NCBI RefSeq assembly: GCF_030341905.1
Contig: NZ_JATAAF010000009.1
Coordinates: 44,406 to 108,405 of the forward strand
DNA: 64,000 nt
Reading direction: 5' to 3'
DNA from: Porticoccus sp. W117
Lineage (GTDB): Bacteria; Pseudomonadota; Gammaproteobacteria; Pseudomonadales; Porticoccaceae
Part shown: one piece after another, positions 31,112 to 41,576 of the stretch
Position numbering within the stretch: position 1 is the first letter of the stretch
Layout of the letters: each line of letters opens with the position of its first letter
Position numbers and translations under genes: made by a program
Notes under the pieces: model-generated
Told to the model about the DNA's origin: nothing
What the model saw: only the letters and a program-made list of their open reading frames with translations
The model's database searches: none

Positions 31112-32020
31112 TCACCAGATAACAACCCCAACAACAACCACTGCCCACCACAGCAGGCAGGTGTTGATAAACAACTGGATGGCGCGCTCGATATCGCTAA
31201 CATCGGCAACACGGTCGCTGCCCAGTTGAGGGCGCCGTTTGAGCTGATCCCCGTAAACCGCATTGCCACCGAGCTGAATATCCAACGCGCCGGCACCAGC
31301 CGCCATTACCGGGCCACCATTGGGGCTGTCCATCTGCGGTGCCTGTTGGCGCCAACAGTGCAGCGCCAACTGCAGGTTGCCCATCAACCCATAGCTGAAA
31401 GCACACAGGCGAGCTGGCAACCAGTTAAGCCCATCATCAAGTTTGGCGGCGGCAAACCCGTAATCCCAGTAGCGCGAATTGCGATAACCCCACATGGCAT
31501 CCAGGGTGTTGGCAAGGCGATAAAGCAACGCACCCGGAGCCCCCGCCAGTACAAACCAGAACAGCGGCGCCAATTGGGCATCACTGCCGTTTTCCAACAC
31601 TGACTCGACGGTAGCGCGCACGACGGCTGGTTGATCCATATTCTGAGTATCGCGGCTGACAATCATCGCCACCGCCTGCCGCGCTGCGGGCAGGTCACCG
31701 GCCAACAGCGGTGTGCTGACCCGACGGGCATGCTCCACCAGACTGCGCCCACCAACACAGAAATACAAAACCACCGCCTGCAACAATCCGTTCAGCCAAA
31801 GTGGCAACTGGTCCAGTAACCACCACAGCACCAACGGCAAGGGAATGACTAATATTGCCCAGCCGATAAAACCCATCAGCCGCAGCAATCCGCCCTGGCG
31901 AATTAATAGCTTTTCAGCCATACGAGCGCAGTGGCCAAAGCCCACCAGTGGATGAAAACGCCGCACTTCCCCAAGCCAGCTATCGAGCAACAATGCAAAG
32001 CTAACCAGGATGGCTGTCAT
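31112..32020 (-). CDS. cbiB: Adenosylcobinamide-phosphate synthase
   Basis: This 302-residue inner-membrane enzyme joins adenosylcobyric acid to aminopropanol phosphate. Motifs: LLDSWLGEVRRFHPLVGFG at the N-terminus, SLVEHARRVSTPLL, RQAVAMIVSRDTQNMD (catalytic region), ESVLENGSDAQLAPLFW and RLANTLDAMWGYRN. Several hydrophobic helices are visible, including one at the extreme C-terminus. It overlaps cobS by four bases. Alongside CbiZ, which makes cobyric acid from cobinamide, it allows incoming incomplete or foreign corrinoids to be rebuilt. Confidence 0.94.
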   Translation of the reverse strand: MTAILVSFALLLDSWLGEVRRFHPLVGFGHCARMAEKLLIRQGGLLRLMGFIGWAILVIPLPLVLWWLLDQLPLWLNGLLQAVVLYFCVGGRSLVEHARRVSTPLLAGDLPAARQAVAMIVSRDTQNMDQPAVVRATVESVLENGSDAQLAPLFWFVLAGAPGALLYRLANTLDAMWGYRNSRYWDYGFAAAKLDDGLNWLPARLCAFSYGLMGNLQLALHCWRQQAPQMDSPNGGPVMAAGAGALDIQLGGNAVYGDQLKRRPQLGSDRVADVSDIERAIQLFINTCLLWWAVVVVGVVIW

Positions 32021-32778
32021 TGATAGACACCCAATGCCGTCACCACTAACAACGCCACTTCAGCAACTGCCACCAGGGCACCGACACAGTCGCCGGTAAA
32101 CCCCTGCAAGCGCGCCATCACCACCTGCCGCCAGCCCACAAACAGCAATCCCGCTGCCAACAACCAGCTCAGCCACACCATAAATGGCAGTAGCAGAAAC
32201 AACAGGGCCAGCGATAACAACAATGAGATAACGGCGGCGCGGCGCGGCAAGTGTTCCGCCAGGGCGCTGCCCAGACCCTCGCTGCGCACATAGGGCAGCT
32301 GCAAAAAGGCGGGTAATATCAACGTCCGCGCCAACAGTGGAATCAACCACCAGTACCCTGCCCCGACCAGCAACAACGCCATCAGGGCAGATACTTTCAG
32401 CAACAGCAGACAGACCAGTGCCACCACCGCCATGGGCCCACAACGTGGGTCTTTCATAATGGCCAGGGTGCGTTCCCGGTCGCCGATACCGCCTACCCAG
32501 GCATCCACGCAATCCGCCCAGCCATCCAGATGCAGTGCCCCGGTTAACCCGACCCACAATGCCACCAACAGAGCCGCGCCGAGCAGCGCCGGCAATTGTT
32601 CTGGCAACAGAGCACAAGCCAACCACAACAGCAGCCCGATAATCAGCCCCACTGCCGGATACCACAGCAGTGAACGAGCCCACAGGGCAGGAGTTATTTC
32701 CTCACGGACGGTCACGGGCAGACAGCTGAGAAACTGCAACGCCACCCGCAGTGCCAGCCATTCCTGAGCAATATTCAC
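32017..32778 (-). CDS. cobS: Adenosylcobinamide-GDP ribazoletransferase (cobalamin synthase)
   Basis: This 253-residue polytopic membrane protein completes (adenosyl)cobalamin by joining AdoCbi-GDP and alpha-ribazole. Signature: GALHLDGWADCVDAWVGG with the acidic D-x2-D cluster, then RERTLAIMKDPRCGPMAV. About seven hydrophobic segments are visible, Leu-rich, such as LLLVGAGYWWLIPLLART. It overlaps cobC and cbiB by four bases on each side. Confidence 0.95.
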   Translation of the reverse strand: MNIAQEWLALRVALQFLSCLPVTVREEITPALWARSLLWYPAVGLIIGLLLWLACALLPEQLPALLGAALLVALWVGLTGALHLDGWADCVDAWVGGIGDRERTLAIMKDPRCGPMAVVALVCLLLLKVSALMALLLVGAGYWWLIPLLARTLILPAFLQLPYVRSEGLGSALAEHLPRRAAVISLLLSLALLFLLLPFMVWLSWLLAAGLLFVGWRQVVMARLQGFTGDCVGALVAVAEVALLVVTALGVYQ

Positions 32779-33434
32779 CCTGTACTCACTCCATACGTAT
32801 CCTGGCCCGGCGTCGCCAAACCAGCGGGGTTATGGCTGACCAGCGACGGGTAATCACCATCCGGCTGGTGATAGATTTCCACGCGGGTACAACTGCCATA
32901 AGGCACGGTCAAGCGGGCCAGAGCAGCCAAAGGCATCGATAACAATTGAGCCAACAGCAAGCGAATGGTGCCGCCGTGAGTAACGATCAAAAGCCGCTGG
33001 CCTCGGTGCTGCTGCAACATGTTCTGCCAGGCATTGGCGACACGCTGGTTGGCCGTACTCAGTGATTCACCACCCTGCGGAGTCACTGACCCCGGTTCGG
33101 CAAAATAGCGGCCGACCAATTCCGCTTCCTGCTGCCACAGATCGCTGATCAGGCGGCCCTCCCATTTACCGAAATCAATTTCTCGAAAACCTTTCACCTG
33201 GCTGCACTCTATATCCAACTGTTGTGCCAATTGTTGACCAAATTGATGGCAGCGTTTTAGCGGGGAACAAATAATCTGCTGCCAATCATTGTGTGGTTCC
33301 ACTGTCTGATGCATTTGTTGCCAGCCGTTATCGCTAAGCAGGCTGTCGGTGGTACCGCGTAATATCTCGCCATCACGGCAGTGACCATGGCGCAGCAAAT
33401 CGACTCGGGTTATCAGGCATTCATTGCTGGCCAT
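32775..33434 (-). CDS. cobC: Alpha-ribazole phosphatase-like histidine phosphatase
   Basis: This 219-residue phosphoglycerate-mutase-superfamily enzyme has the catalytic [11 protein letters not shown] (His nucleophile in RHG), [27 protein letters not shown] and [11 protein letters not shown] (second His). In a B12 operon it should dephosphorylate alpha-ribazole-5'-phosphate or cobalamin-5'-phosphate. ATG 33434 is selected because the upstream frame overlaps cobT and has no family similarity; the remaining overlap with cobT is 14 bases. Substrate choice within this large superfamily rests on the operon position. Confidence 0.88.
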   Translation of the reverse strand: MASNECLITRVDLLRHGHCRDGEILRGTTDSLLSDNGWQQMHQTVEPHNDWQQIICSPLKRCHQFGQQLAQQLDIECSQVKGFREIDFGKWEGRLISDLWQQEAELVGRYFAEPGSVTPQGGESLSTANQRVANAWQNMLQQHRGQRLLIVTHGGTIRLLLAQLLSMPLAALARLTVPYGSCTRVEIYHQPDGDYPSLVSHNPAGLATPGQDTYGVSTG

Positions 33435-34491
33435 CGCTAACACTCGCCTCGGCAAACGTGGCCATCTGATTGTGTAACTGACAGGCGGAACGCAACAGCG
33501 GTACCGCCACCGCCGCGCCGCTGCCCTCACCCAAGCGCATACCAAAGTCCAATAGTGGTTCAGCTTGCAGGTGTTCGAGAATATGGCGGTGGCCCGGCTC
33601 TGCAGAACGATGGGCAAACAGCAGCCAGTCACGCACTGCGGGCTTAAGGCGGCAAGCCACCAGTGCCGCAGCAGAGCAGATGTAGCCATCTACCAGACTG
33701 GGTATGCTCCGTTGTGCTGCACTGATATAGGCTCCCACAAGAGCGGCGATCTCCAGCCCACCCAAACGCCGCAGTATTTCAAGCGGTTGCTGGCAGTGTT
33801 CACTATGCAAATGCTCACTATGCAAGTCCAAGGCCCGCTGTACCGCATTGCGCTTACGCGCCCAGCCCTGGTCATCCACGCCAGTGCCACGCCCTACCGT
33901 CACCAGTGGCGGCAAGCCGAGCAACTGGCTGGTCAGTGCGGCGGCTGCGGTGGTGTTGCCAATGCCCATTTCACCGCCGATAAACAGATCGGCGTCAACC
34001 ACACTGTCAGCTCCCGCTTGCAGTGCTTCGGCAACCACCGATTCACTCATTGCCGCCGTCTGACAAAAGTTCTCGGTACCTGCTGCCAGTTGCACATTGG
34101 TCACCCCCGGCAAAGGCTCCAGCTCGGTAACTGTGCCCATGTTGAGCACCGCAAAATCCGCGTCCATTTGCCGGGACAGTACACAAATAGCAGCACCGCC
34201 GCGGGCAAAGTTGCGTACCATTTCGGCGGTAACCACTTGCGGAAACGCCGATACGCCTTCGCTGACAACACCATGATCCGCAGCAAAAATTCGCACCGCC
34301 ACCCGCTCGACAGCGGGCTGTTCGCTGTTTTGCCAACCGGCAAATTGCACCGCCAGATTTTCCAATTGCCCAAGAGAACCGGGGGGCTTGGTCAATTGCT
34401 CCTGACGTTGCCGCGCCTTGTTCATGGCAGCATCAGTGGGTTTGGCGATTTCTATTTGCCACCAGGCAGGAGTTGGTTTTTCTTGTGTCAT
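33421..34491 (-). CDS. cobT: Nicotinate-nucleotide--dimethylbenzimidazole phosphoribosyltransferase
   Basis: This 356-residue enzyme makes alpha-ribazole phosphate from dimethylbenzimidazole. Motifs: [63 protein letters not shown] and [14 protein letters not shown] [15 protein letters not shown] with the catalytic Glu. ATG 34491 is used because the upstream part of the frame lies within cobU and is not CobT-like; the overlap is four bases. A tandem five-residue duplication ([10 protein letters not shown]) in the region encoded near 33,800-33,825 is unusual for the family and may be a recent 15-base duplication. Confidence 0.94.
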   Translation of the reverse strand: MTQEKPTPAWWQIEIAKPTDAAMNKARQRQEQLTKPPGSLGQLENLAVQFAGWQNSEQPAVERVAVRIFAADHGVVSEGVSAFPQVVTAEMVRNFARGGAAICVLSRQMDADFAVLNMGTVTELEPLPGVTNVQLAAGTENFCQTAAMSESVVAEALQAGADSVVDADLFIGGEMGIGNTTAAAALTSQLLGLPPLVTVGRGTGVDDQGWARKRNAVQRALDLHSEHLHSEHCQQPLEILRRLGGLEIAALVGAYISAAQRSIPSLVDGYICSAAALVACRLKPAVRDWLLFAHRSAEPGHRHILEHLQAEPLLDFGMRLGEGSGAAVAVPLLRSACQLHNQMATFAEASVSDGQQ

Positions 34492-35006
34492 GGCTGTTTT
34501 AACTCCAGTGGCAGCCCCGCCACAGTCAATGTCACTTGCTGGCACTGCTGCGCCAGGGCCTGATGTAAAAAGCCGCTTTCGTCCACAAACTGACGCGACA
34601 ACTGCCCCAACGGCACCACCCCGGAGCCCACTTCGTTGCTGACAAAAATCACCTGGCTGCGCAAATTCGCCAGCCCTTGCAACAGGCTATCCCGTTGTGC
34701 CTGCCAACACTGGTGGTGCAGGCAGTTGCTGAGCCACAGAGTCAGGCAATCCACCAAAATCACATGGCCGCTGCCATCGTTGGCGCGCAGGGTGTCGATG
34801 AGCGTCAGCGGCTCTTCCAGCAACTGCCACTGATCGCTGCGACGCTGGCGATGGTGAGCGATGCGCTCGGCCATTTCGTCATCACCGGCGGTGGCAGTGG
34901 CCAGGTAAAACAGCGGCCCACCGCTGTGCTCCGCCAATTGCAGTGCACGCTGCTCTGCCAAACGGCTTTTGCCGGAGCGGGCCCCACCCAGTATCAATTG
35001 GTGCAT
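34488..35006 (-). CDS. cobU: Adenosylcobinamide kinase/adenosylcobinamide-phosphate guanylyltransferase
   Basis: This 172-residue bifunctional enzyme activates adenosylcobinamide as its GDP derivative. Motifs: [19 protein letters not shown] (P-loop), [33 protein letters not shown] and [12 protein letters not shown], all expected for CobU/CobP. It is slightly shorter than the E. coli-type enzyme but complete. ATG 35006 follows btuD by ten bases and overlaps cobT at the other end. Confidence 0.95.
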   Translation of the reverse strand: MHQLILGGARSGKSRLAEQRALQLAEHSGGPLFYLATATAGDDEMAERIAHHRQRRSDQWQLLEEPLTLIDTLRANDGSGHVILVDCLTLWLSNCLHHQCWQAQRDSLLQGLANLRSQVIFVSNEVGSGVVPLGQLSRQFVDESGFLHQALAQQCQQVTLTVAGLPLELKQP

Positions 35007-35016
35007 TTGTGTTGCC

Positions 35017-35799
35017 TCAGTAGATAATCAACGATTGCCCGGTGCTCGGATGAGGCACCACCTCAATATCCGCCATAAACACATCCCGCAACAGCGGCTC
35101 GCGCAACACCGTATCGCAATCGCCACAGGCCGCCACATGGCCACAGCTGAGCAACATCACCTGGTCGGCACACTGGGCGGCCAAATTCAGATCGTGGGAC
35201 ACCATCAACACACCGACGCCCTGTTTGGCGAAATGCTTGATCACGTCCAGCATCAGTTGGCGGTGGGACAGGTCAAAGGACGAGGTGGGTTCATCGAGAA
35301 CCAGAAAGCGCTCATCTCCCGGCAGCCCATCGCTGGGTGGTTCCCAGATTTGCGCCAGTACCCGCGCCAGTTGCACCCGCTGTTTTTCCCCGCCAGAGAG
35401 TTGCGTGTAAAAACGCTCGGCCAGATAACTGCCATCCACCAGCGCCAAAGCACTGTCGACAATGGCCCGGTCGCGCACCTGCCCGCTGCTGTGGGCACTG
35501 CGACCCAGCAATACCACTTCGCGGGCAGTAAATGGGAAGTTCAAGGTGGAGTGCTGGGGCAGCACCGCCAATCTCTGGGCGCGGGCTGCCGCCGACCATT
35601 GTTTGAGCGGCTGTTGCTGAAACTGCACGGCGCCATCGTCAGGGGTCAGTTCGCCAGTGAGCACTTTCAGCAAAGTGGTTTTGCCGGTGCCGTTGGGGCC
35701 CAATATCACCATCACCTGGCCAGCGGCCAATTGCAGTGACACCTGATCCAATACCGGCGTGCCAGACAAGGACATTTTCAAATCATGTGCCGTTAGCAT
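35017..35799 (-). CDS. btuD: Cobalamin ABC transporter ATP-binding protein
   Basis: This 260-residue ABC ATPase has Walker A GPNGTGKTTLLKVLTGEL, signature LSGGEKQRVQLARVLAQ, Walker B RFLVLDEPTSSFD and switch His in VLMVSHDLNLAAQC. The pattern resembles HmuV/BtuD/FecE-type importers. Position between btuC and cobU and within a riboswitch-controlled B12 operon supports cobalamin import. Gaps are nine bases to btuC and ten to cobU. Confidence 0.92.
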   Translation of the reverse strand: MLTAHDLKMSLSGTPVLDQVSLQLAAGQVMVILGPNGTGKTTLLKVLTGELTPDDGAVQFQQQPLKQWSAAARAQRLAVLPQHSTLNFPFTAREVVLLGRSAHSSGQVRDRAIVDSALALVDGSYLAERFYTQLSGGEKQRVQLARVLAQIWEPPSDGLPGDERFLVLDEPTSSFDLSHRQLMLDVIKHFAKQGVGVLMVSHDLNLAAQCADQVMLLSCGHVAACGDCDTVLREPLLRDVFMADIEVVPHPSTGQSLIIY

Positions 35800-35808
35800 C
35801 GCCCCACC

Positions 35809-36843
35809 TCACACCGTATGACGCCGCTGCTGAATCAGCAGGGAGACGAAAAAGGGCACGCCAAGCAGCGCCGTGAGAATACCGGTGGGCAGCTCCGCCG
35901 GGGCCAACACCACTCGCGCCACCACATCCGCCAGCACCAGTAAAATGGCTCCGGCCATGGCGGCCGCCGGCAGCAAGTAGCGATGATCCGGGCCGATCAA
36001 CAGGCGCACCAGATGGGGAATGATCAACCCCACAAAGGCAATCAAGCCGGCAATGGAAATGGAAACACCAATACCCATGGAGCACAGCAAAATCTGCCGC
36101 CGTTTTAACCACTCCACACCAATGCCCAAATGGCGGGCTTCCGACTCTCCCAACAACATGGCGTTGAGAGCACGGCTGTCGCGGCAAAACAACGGCAACA
36201 ACATGGCCAGCAGCCCGGCCCCTACCGCAACTCGTGCCCAATCGGCACCATTGAGGTTGCCCATTTGCCACAGGCTGATGCGGCGCAACATATCGTTGTC
36301 CGCCAGATAGCTGAGCAGGTTGCTAATTGCCGCCGCCAGGGAACTGATAGCAATGCCCGCCAACAACATGGTGGCCACAGAGGTGCCGGTACTGGAGGTC
36401 GCCAACCGGTAAACCACGATAGAGGCCAGCAGGCCGCCCACAAAAGCCCCAAGCCCTACCACTGGCAGGCCAACCGTACCTGCCGCCAGAAAAAGACTGC
36501 CAAACACAATGGCGGCACTGGCGCCCGCCGAGGCACCCGCCGCCACACCGATCACCGTGGGGTCTGCCAACGGGTTGCGAAACAGCCCCTGTAACACCGC
36601 GCCACAACAGGCCAGGGTTGCGCCAGTCAGCGCCGACAGCAGCACTCTGGGAAGGCGAATGCCAGAAACGATCAGGCCGGATTGACTGAGAGGGTCGCTG
36701 GACAGGCCAACCAGATGGCTCAGCCCCTCCCCCAACGCGGCAGCAGGAATAACCGTGGGCCCCACCAAGCAGCCGGCGACAACTGCAACGGGCAGTAACA
36801 GTGCCAAAACGTTCAGTAATTGGGTGCTGGTCAGTGGGCGCAT
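35809..36843 (-). CDS. btuC: Cobalamin ABC transporter permease
   Basis: This 344-residue FecCD/BtuC-family permease has about ten membrane helices. Family motifs: SGIRLPRVLLSALTGATLACCGAVLQGLFRNPLADP, found in two adjoining pieces from about residue 58; GASAGASAAIVFGS; GLIAFVGLIIPHLVRLLIG; and ELPTGILTALLGVPFFVSLL. ATG 36843 starts one base after the cbiZ stop; the frame extends upstream into cbiZ but without similarity. It works with BtuD and BtuF. Confidence 0.93.
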   Translation of the reverse strand: MRPLTSTQLLNVLALLLPVAVVAGCLVGPTVIPAAALGEGLSHLVGLSSDPLSQSGLIVSGIRLPRVLLSALTGATLACCGAVLQGLFRNPLADPTVIGVAAGASAGASAAIVFGSLFLAAGTVGLPVVGLGAFVGGLLASIVVYRLATSSTGTSVATMLLAGIAISSLAAAISNLLSYLADNDMLRRISLWQMGNLNGADWARVAVGAGLLAMLLPLFCRDSRALNAMLLGESEARHLGIGVEWLKRRQILLCSMGIGVSISIAGLIAFVGLIIPHLVRLLIGPDHRYLLPAAAMAGAILLVLADVVARVVLAPAELPTGILTALLGVPFFVSLLIQQRRHTV

Positions 36844-36844
36844 C

Positions 36845-37567
36845 TCAGTACTCCCGCTTTTCGCTGTCGGTGAATTGCAGCGAATCCACAATGGCATCGA
36901 TTACCAGGCAGCCAACTCGCTCACCCAATAAGGTGTGCTTGCCGGCAAAGCGTATTGGATTGCTCTGGTCTGACTGCAGTGAGCAAAACAGCGCCACCGC
37001 GTCGGTACCGGTGCCAGTGGCCAGTGCTCTGGATACCGGGCTGATCACTTCAGCCTGCTGCAATGCCGCAGCCTTGGCTTCCGTTGCTACGGTGATCAAT
37101 TCCACCATGGCCTCTGGTCGCAGCGGCGCTTCCAAACAAATGGCCAGATTGATGGTGCCCACTTTTTGCGGCTGGCAGGCCAGCTGCCGATATTCGGCCC
37201 GGTCACCGGCGCGGCGGGCGTTACCCAGGCCAGTGGTTACCAGTATCGCCAGTGGCACATCATCAATGTGCTCACAGCGCACCCGCAGGGAATTCATGGA
37301 GGCCGCGGTCATCATGCCCACGGTAGTACCCGGCCAGTGGTTAGCGGCGCAAAACTTTTGCAGGGTATCTGCAGGGTCTTCGTCAGGCAGCGCGTATTCG
37401 GAGCTCACCTTCAAATTGATAAACTGCTGCGCCAGTACGCTGCCGCCATTGAGCACCGCCGAACTGAGTGATTGGCGAGGTTGTTCAAACCGCAAGCGAA
37501 CAAAGTTCTCGCTGTGCTGCAAATAAGCGCCGGCAAACAGTTTTTGTTCGTGGGCAATGGCGGTCAT
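36845..37567 (-). CDS. cbiZ: Adenosylcobinamide amidohydrolase
   Basis: This 240-residue CbiZ-family protein hydrolyses the aminopropanol amide of adenosylcobinamide (or pseudocobalamin) to adenosylcobyric acid, opening corrinoids for remodelling. Motifs: [66 protein letters not shown] and [13 protein letters not shown]. CbiZ was first found in archaea and is patchy in bacteria, typically next to B12 uptake genes as here. It overlaps cobQ by four bases. With CbiB, CobD, CobU, CobS, CobT and BluB it gives a full corrinoid-remodelling path. Confidence 0.93.
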   Translation of the reverse strand: MTAIAHEQKLFAGAYLQHSENFVRLRFEQPRQSLSSAVLNGGSVLAQQFINLKVSSEYALPDEDPADTLQKFCAANHWPGTTVGMMTAASMNSLRVRCEHIDDVPLAILVTTGLGNARRAGDRAEYRQLACQPQKVGTINLAICLEAPLRPEAMVELITVATEAKAAALQQAEVISPVSRALATGTGTDAVALFCSLQSDQSNPIRFAGKHTLLGERVGCLVIDAIVDSLQFTDSEKREY

Positions 37568-39027
37568 TGATTGAGTCCTGCCACTTGGACATTGAGCTTG
37601 GAAAAGTCGAGATGCTGATCCAGAGTGTCCGCCAAACGTTCCAACTGTTGTTCCCGCAATGCGCTAACATCCACGGCATTGGCACTGTGCAACCCGGCCC
37701 ACTGCAAAACCCCCTGGGTGGCTTCAGGGCGGTCGAACAGACCGTGCAAATAGGTACCGGCGACCTGCCCATCAGCGGATACTGCGCCATCGCAACGGCC
37801 ATCATCCAGCTGCACCAGCGGGGTTTGCAAGCCCTCTCCACGGCTAATGCCGCAGTGAATTTCATAGCCACAAACTGCCGCATCCCCCAGCTTCAATTGG
37901 CCGCTGACCTGCTGCAATTGTTTGTGTTCCGCCAGATCGGTTTCAATGTCCAGCCAGCCCAAACCATCGCTGGCCCCGGCGGTGCTCTCAACACCGTAGA
38001 GATCGTTAATGCGTCGCCCCAACATCTGGTAGCCACCACAAATGCCCAGCACTTTGCCGCCGTAACGCAGGTGGCGTTCGATATCCAGGTGCCAGCCATT
38101 GTCCCGCAACCACTGCAAGTCGCCGCGCACGTTTTTACTGCCCGGCAAAATAATCAGGTCCGCCGCCGGCAGCGGCTGACCCGGGCCCACGTAGTGCAAA
38201 TCCACCTGTGGGTGCAGCCGCAGTGCATCGAAATCAGTGTGATTGCTGATTCGGGAAAACACCGGAACAACAACTTTTAATGGTTTTTCGGCGTCAATGA
38301 TTTGTTCGGCGGCAATGGCATCTTCCGCGTCCAGGTGGAAGTTCTGCAGGTAGGGCAACACCCCCAGTACTGGTACAGCGGTTTTTTCTTCCAGCCAATC
38401 GAGGCCGGATTGCAACAGGGAAATATCGCCGCGAAATTTGTTGATCACGAAACCCACTACCCGGTTGCGCTCGGATTCCGACAGTAATTCCAGGGTGCCG
38501 ACCAAGTGGGCGAACACGCCACCACGGTCGATATCGGCAACCAGAATAACCGGGCAATCCACCGCCTCGGCAAACCCCATATTGGCGATATCCCCTTCCC
38601 GCAAATTGATTTCCGCAGGGCTGCCAGCGCCTTCCACCACAATCACCGGGTATTGATCGCTCAACCGTTGATGGGATTCCAGCACTGCATTGAGGGCGAC
38701 TTTTTTGTAATCGTGAAAGCCAACCGCGTCCATATTGCTGAGCGCTTTGCCGTGAATAATTACCTGGGCGCCAGTATCGCTGGATGGCTTGAGCAGTACC
38801 GGATTCATATCCGTGTGAGAGGCAAGAAAACAGGCTTGCGCCTGCAGAGCCTGAGCGCGACCGATCTCGCCACCATCGTCGGTGACGGCGCTATTCAGGG
38901 CCATATTTTGCGGTTTAAAGGGTGCGACTTTAATGCCTTGGCGAGCCAACAGACGACACAGGCCCGCCACCAGTACGCTTTTGCCGGCGTCAGAGGTGGT
39001 GCCCTGTACCATCAGGGTAGCGGCCAT
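37564..39027 (-). CDS. cobQ: Cobyric acid synthase
   Basis: This 487-residue glutamine-dependent enzyme amidates adenosyl-cobyrinate a,c-diamide to cobyric acid. The N-terminal synthase domain has [22 protein letters not shown] (P-loop-like) and [13 protein letters not shown]. The C-terminal class I-like glutaminase domain has [30 protein letters not shown] (nucleophile Cys) and the late His in GTYLHGLFD. It overlaps cobO by one base (TAATG). Its presence is notable because no earlier corrin-ring gene is in the window; it either completes a pathway encoded elsewhere or serves salvage of less amidated precursors. Confidence 0.95.
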   Translation of the reverse strand: MAATLMVQGTTSDAGKSVLVAGLCRLLARQGIKVAPFKPQNMALNSAVTDDGGEIGRAQALQAQACFLASHTDMNPVLLKPSSDTGAQVIIHGKALSNMDAVGFHDYKKVALNAVLESHQRLSDQYPVIVVEGAGSPAEINLREGDIANMGFAEAVDCPVILVADIDRGGVFAHLVGTLELLSESERNRVVGFVINKFRGDISLLQSGLDWLEEKTAVPVLGVLPYLQNFHLDAEDAIAAEQIIDAEKPLKVVVPVFSRISNHTDFDALRLHPQVDLHYVGPGQPLPAADLIILPGSKNVRGDLQWLRDNGWHLDIERHLRYGGKVLGICGGYQMLGRRINDLYGVESTAGASDGLGWLDIETDLAEHKQLQQVSGQLKLGDAAVCGYEIHCGISRGEGLQTPLVQLDDGRCDGAVSADGQVAGTYLHGLFDRPEATQGVLQWAGLHSANAVDVSALREQQLERLADTLDQHLDFSKLNVQVAGLNQ

Positions 39028-39641
39028 TAAAAGTCCACACCCTTACGCGCTTTCAAACCGGAGGCGTAGGCATGCTTGGTGTCCTTAACTTCCGACACCG
39101 TATCCGCCAGCTCTTGCAATGCGGAGCCGCCGCCGCGGCCGGTGACCACAACAGTTTGCTCCGGCGGACGGTTGCGGATGGCATCCAGCACCATGGTTTC
39201 ATCCAGGTATTTGTAGCCGAGCATATAGGTCAGCTCGTCCAGCACTACCAGATGCAGGCTGTCGTCGCTGAGCATTCGCGCCGCCTGCTGCCAGGTTGTT
39301 TCAGCGGCAGCGATATCGCCGTCGCGATCCTGGGTGTTCCAGGTGAAACCGGTGCCCATTTGGTAGAAATCCACTTCCGGGTGTTTGTCGCGAATAAACA
39401 ACTCCTCACCGGATTTCTGAACGCCTTTGATAAATTGCGTGATCCCCACCTTGTAGCCATAACCGAGGCTGCGCATTACCATGCCAAACGCGGAACTGCT
39501 TTTGCCTTTGCCATCGCCGGTAAGCAACAACACCAAGCCGCGCTCCTCGTTGGCGGCAGCAATATGGGCGTCCACCTTTTCCTTTTGCTTTTGCATTTTG
39601 CGTTTGTGAGCAGCGGATTTTTTGTCGTCTTTTTCAGTCAT
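39027..39641 (-). CDS. cobO: Cob(I)yrinic acid a,c-diamide adenosyltransferase
   Basis: This 204-residue CobA/CobO-type ATP:corrinoid adenosyltransferase has [20 protein letters not shown] (P-loop), [23 protein letters not shown] and [16 protein letters not shown], then TGRGG near the end. A Lys-rich N-terminus precedes the P-loop. It forms the Co-adenosyl bond needed before CbiZ, CobQ or CobU act. The gene starts 72 bases after btuB; a small hairpin lies in that gap. Confidence 0.95.
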   Translation of the reverse strand: MTEKDDKKSAAHKRKMQKQKEKVDAHIAAANEERGLVLLLTGDGKGKSSSAFGMVMRSLGYGYKVGITQFIKGVQKSGEELFIRDKHPEVDFYQMGTGFTWNTQDRDGDIAAAETTWQQAARMLSDDSLHLVVLDELTYMLGYKYLDETMVLDAIRNRPPEQTVVVTGRGGGSALQELADTVSEVKDTKHAYASGLKARKGVDF

Positions 39642-39678
39642 GCCCGACTCTCCGAATTGAGTTCTTCAGAAATGCAAA

Positions 39679-39698
39679 GGGGTAGCAAACGCCACCCC
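39679..39698. promoter_or_regulatory. Intercistronic hairpin between btuB and cobO
   Basis: GGGGTAGC-AAAC-GCCACCCC can pair with one mismatch. No T-run follows on the minus strand, so it is more likely an mRNA processing or stability element that separates high btuB expression from the cytoplasmic genes. Confidence 0.4.
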
Positions 39699-39713
39699 CA
39701 TTTATGTACGAAT

Positions 39714-41576
39714 TTAGAAATTGAAACGCACTCCGCCGTAGTACGCCGCACCGCTGGCGTTGTACGTGGCGATTTCCTGATAGGTTTCATCCAGAGCATT
39801 TTCAGCGCGTACATAAAAGCTCAGTTTGTCGGACACCTGGTAGTTAGCGGTAAAATCAAGCACCTGATAATCCTCAAGCTGCACCGCGCCATCTTCCACA
39901 TCGCGCACCCAGCGGATATTGGCAGATACCCGAAGCGCCTGCTCAAGCCATTGGCCGGTAATACCCAGGTTATAGGAATGGGTAGGTACCCGGCGGCGTT
40001 GGTTACCATCGGCATTGATGCTGTCCGTGTAGGTATAGCTGCCAGTGGCAGAAAATGTGTCTGTCAGAGGGTAAAGACTGCTCAGTTCAATGCCTTTGGA
40101 ACGAGTCAGACCTGTATCTTGCAAATAGCCGCTAAAGTTCACCAAATCAAAAAATATTTCATCGGTAATATCCTGGTCAAAATAGACCAGCTCCGCATAC
40201 AAGCCATTGGTCGCTCGGTACTCGGCGCCAACTTCAAAGCCTTCACTTTCTTCCTGTCTCAGTTCGGTGGCTGCTGCCTCGCCAAAAGCAAATGGGCCAT
40301 TGTTGTAAGCAATTTCAGATAGGGCTGGAGCACGGAATCCATTGCCATAGCTGGCTTTCAGTTTCAGTTCACCTTCACTCAAGGGAATCAGGTAAGCAGA
40401 CGTCAGGCGAATACTGGTATTGCGACCAAAATCATCGTTGTCATCACTGCGCACACCGGCCGTGTAGAAAAATTGCTCACCGACAGAGCCCTGCCATTCC
40501 GCATAGACACCGAGTTGAGTTCGGTCCAGCTGCTGGCCACCACTGGAGGTAATATCCTCTTCTTCCCAATCACTGCCGAATACCAGAGTGCCAGTGTCGT
40601 TAACATTAACCGTTCCCAAATATTGAAACTGATCGATTGTGCCATCGGTGGCAAAGCTCGATACGCCTCCGGTAAAGTTTTCCCGCTCAACATCAGTGGC
40701 ACCGTAAGACAGCTGATGGCTGCCAAATTGACCACTGTATTTGGCGGTCAGTTTGTAATTAGACTGATCAGTGTTAGCGATGTTGTCATGGTTGCTGGCA
40801 CTGCTAAAACCATCAAAACCTGCCTCGGAACTCACATCCCGTGTAGCAAGTTCTACACGCCATTCCTCGTTGAGCTGCGCGCCCAACTGAAGATTAATGG
40901 TGGTATTGTCATAGCCATCAGTTTCTTGCGCCGCATCGATAGAAGTATCTCGTGCGCTAAAGCCATCGCTCTGCACATCGGCCACAGATAACGAGTAATC
41001 AAAACTGCCTGTCTTTCCGTGAACACCAGCATTGGCGCGTTGAGTACCAAAGCGACCGTACTCCACATTGGCATTGGCGCTAATGCCCTGCTCACCACGG
41101 CGAGTAATCACATTAATTACACCACCGGCATCGGCACCATAAATGGTGCCTTGAGGGCCGCGCAGTACTTCTACACGCTGAATGTCCGCCGCCAGAATAT
41201 GCTGAATCTGCGGGCCTACCTGTGTGCCGGTGGGGTCAGATACATCAACACCATCAATCAATACAACCGTGCGATAACCGGCTTCACCGCGAATTCGCAA
41301 GGATGTCGCTTTACCCAAGCCTCCATTACTGGTGGCACTGATACCGGGCAAAGTGCGCAATACATCCACCAAGGTGGCGTGACCACGATCTCGAATATCC
41401 TGCGCATCGAGCACTGAAATTGAAGTACCAACCTGGCGCAACGGTGTTTCTATACGGCTGCCGGTAATGACGACTTCGTTATCGACTTCGCGGTCGCTTG
41501 TGTCGTCGGCAAATGCCCCAAAGGAAACCGGCAGTGCCGCAATAGCAGCTGCCAAAATGCGTTTTTGAAAATTCAT
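39714..41576 (-). CDS. btuB: TonB-dependent vitamin B12 receptor
   Basis: This 620-residue outer-membrane receptor starts with a signal peptide (MNFQKRILAAAIAALPVSFGAFA). The TonB box NEVVITGSRIETP, plug (LVDVLRTLPGISATSNGG, TSLRIRGEAGYRTVVLIDGV, VEVLRGPQGTIYGADAGGVI) and a barrel ending GVRFNF follow. Family length (about 600-620) and the leading position after a cobalamin riboswitch identify it as BtuB. ATG 41576 has a GAGGT site; a start 12 bases upstream is possible but less likely. It is the first gene of the 14-gene operon. Confidence 0.95.
   Translation of the reverse strand: MNFQKRILAAAIAALPVSFGAFADDTSDREVDNEVVITGSRIETPLRQVGTSISVLDAQDIRDRGHATLVDVLRTLPGISATSNGGLGKATSLRIRGEAGYRTVVLIDGVDVSDPTGTQVGPQIQHILAADIQRVEVLRGPQGTIYGADAGGVINVITRRGEQGISANANVEYGRFGTQRANAGVHGKTGSFDYSLSVADVQSDGFSARDTSIDAAQETDGYDNTTINLQLGAQLNEEWRVELATRDVSSEAGFDGFSSASNHDNIANTDQSNYKLTAKYSGQFGSHQLSYGATDVERENFTGGVSSFATDGTIDQFQYLGTVNVNDTGTLVFGSDWEEEDITSSGGQQLDRTQLGVYAEWQGSVGEQFFYTAGVRSDDNDDFGRNTSIRLTSAYLIPLSEGELKLKASYGNGFRAPALSEIAYNNGPFAFGEAAATELRQEESEGFEVGAEYRATNGLYAELVYFDQDITDEIFFDLVNFSGYLQDTGLTRSKGIELSSLYPLTDTFSATGSYTYTDSINADGNQRRRVPTHSYNLGITGQWLEQALRVSANIRWVRDVEDGAVQLEDYQVLDFTANYQVSDKLSFYVRAENALDETYQEIATYNASGAAYYGGVRFNF

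Noticed and set aside
39072..40322. 416-codon plus-strand frame across cobO and btuB
   Set aside because: It crosses two real minus-strand genes and their gap and has no recognisable motifs.
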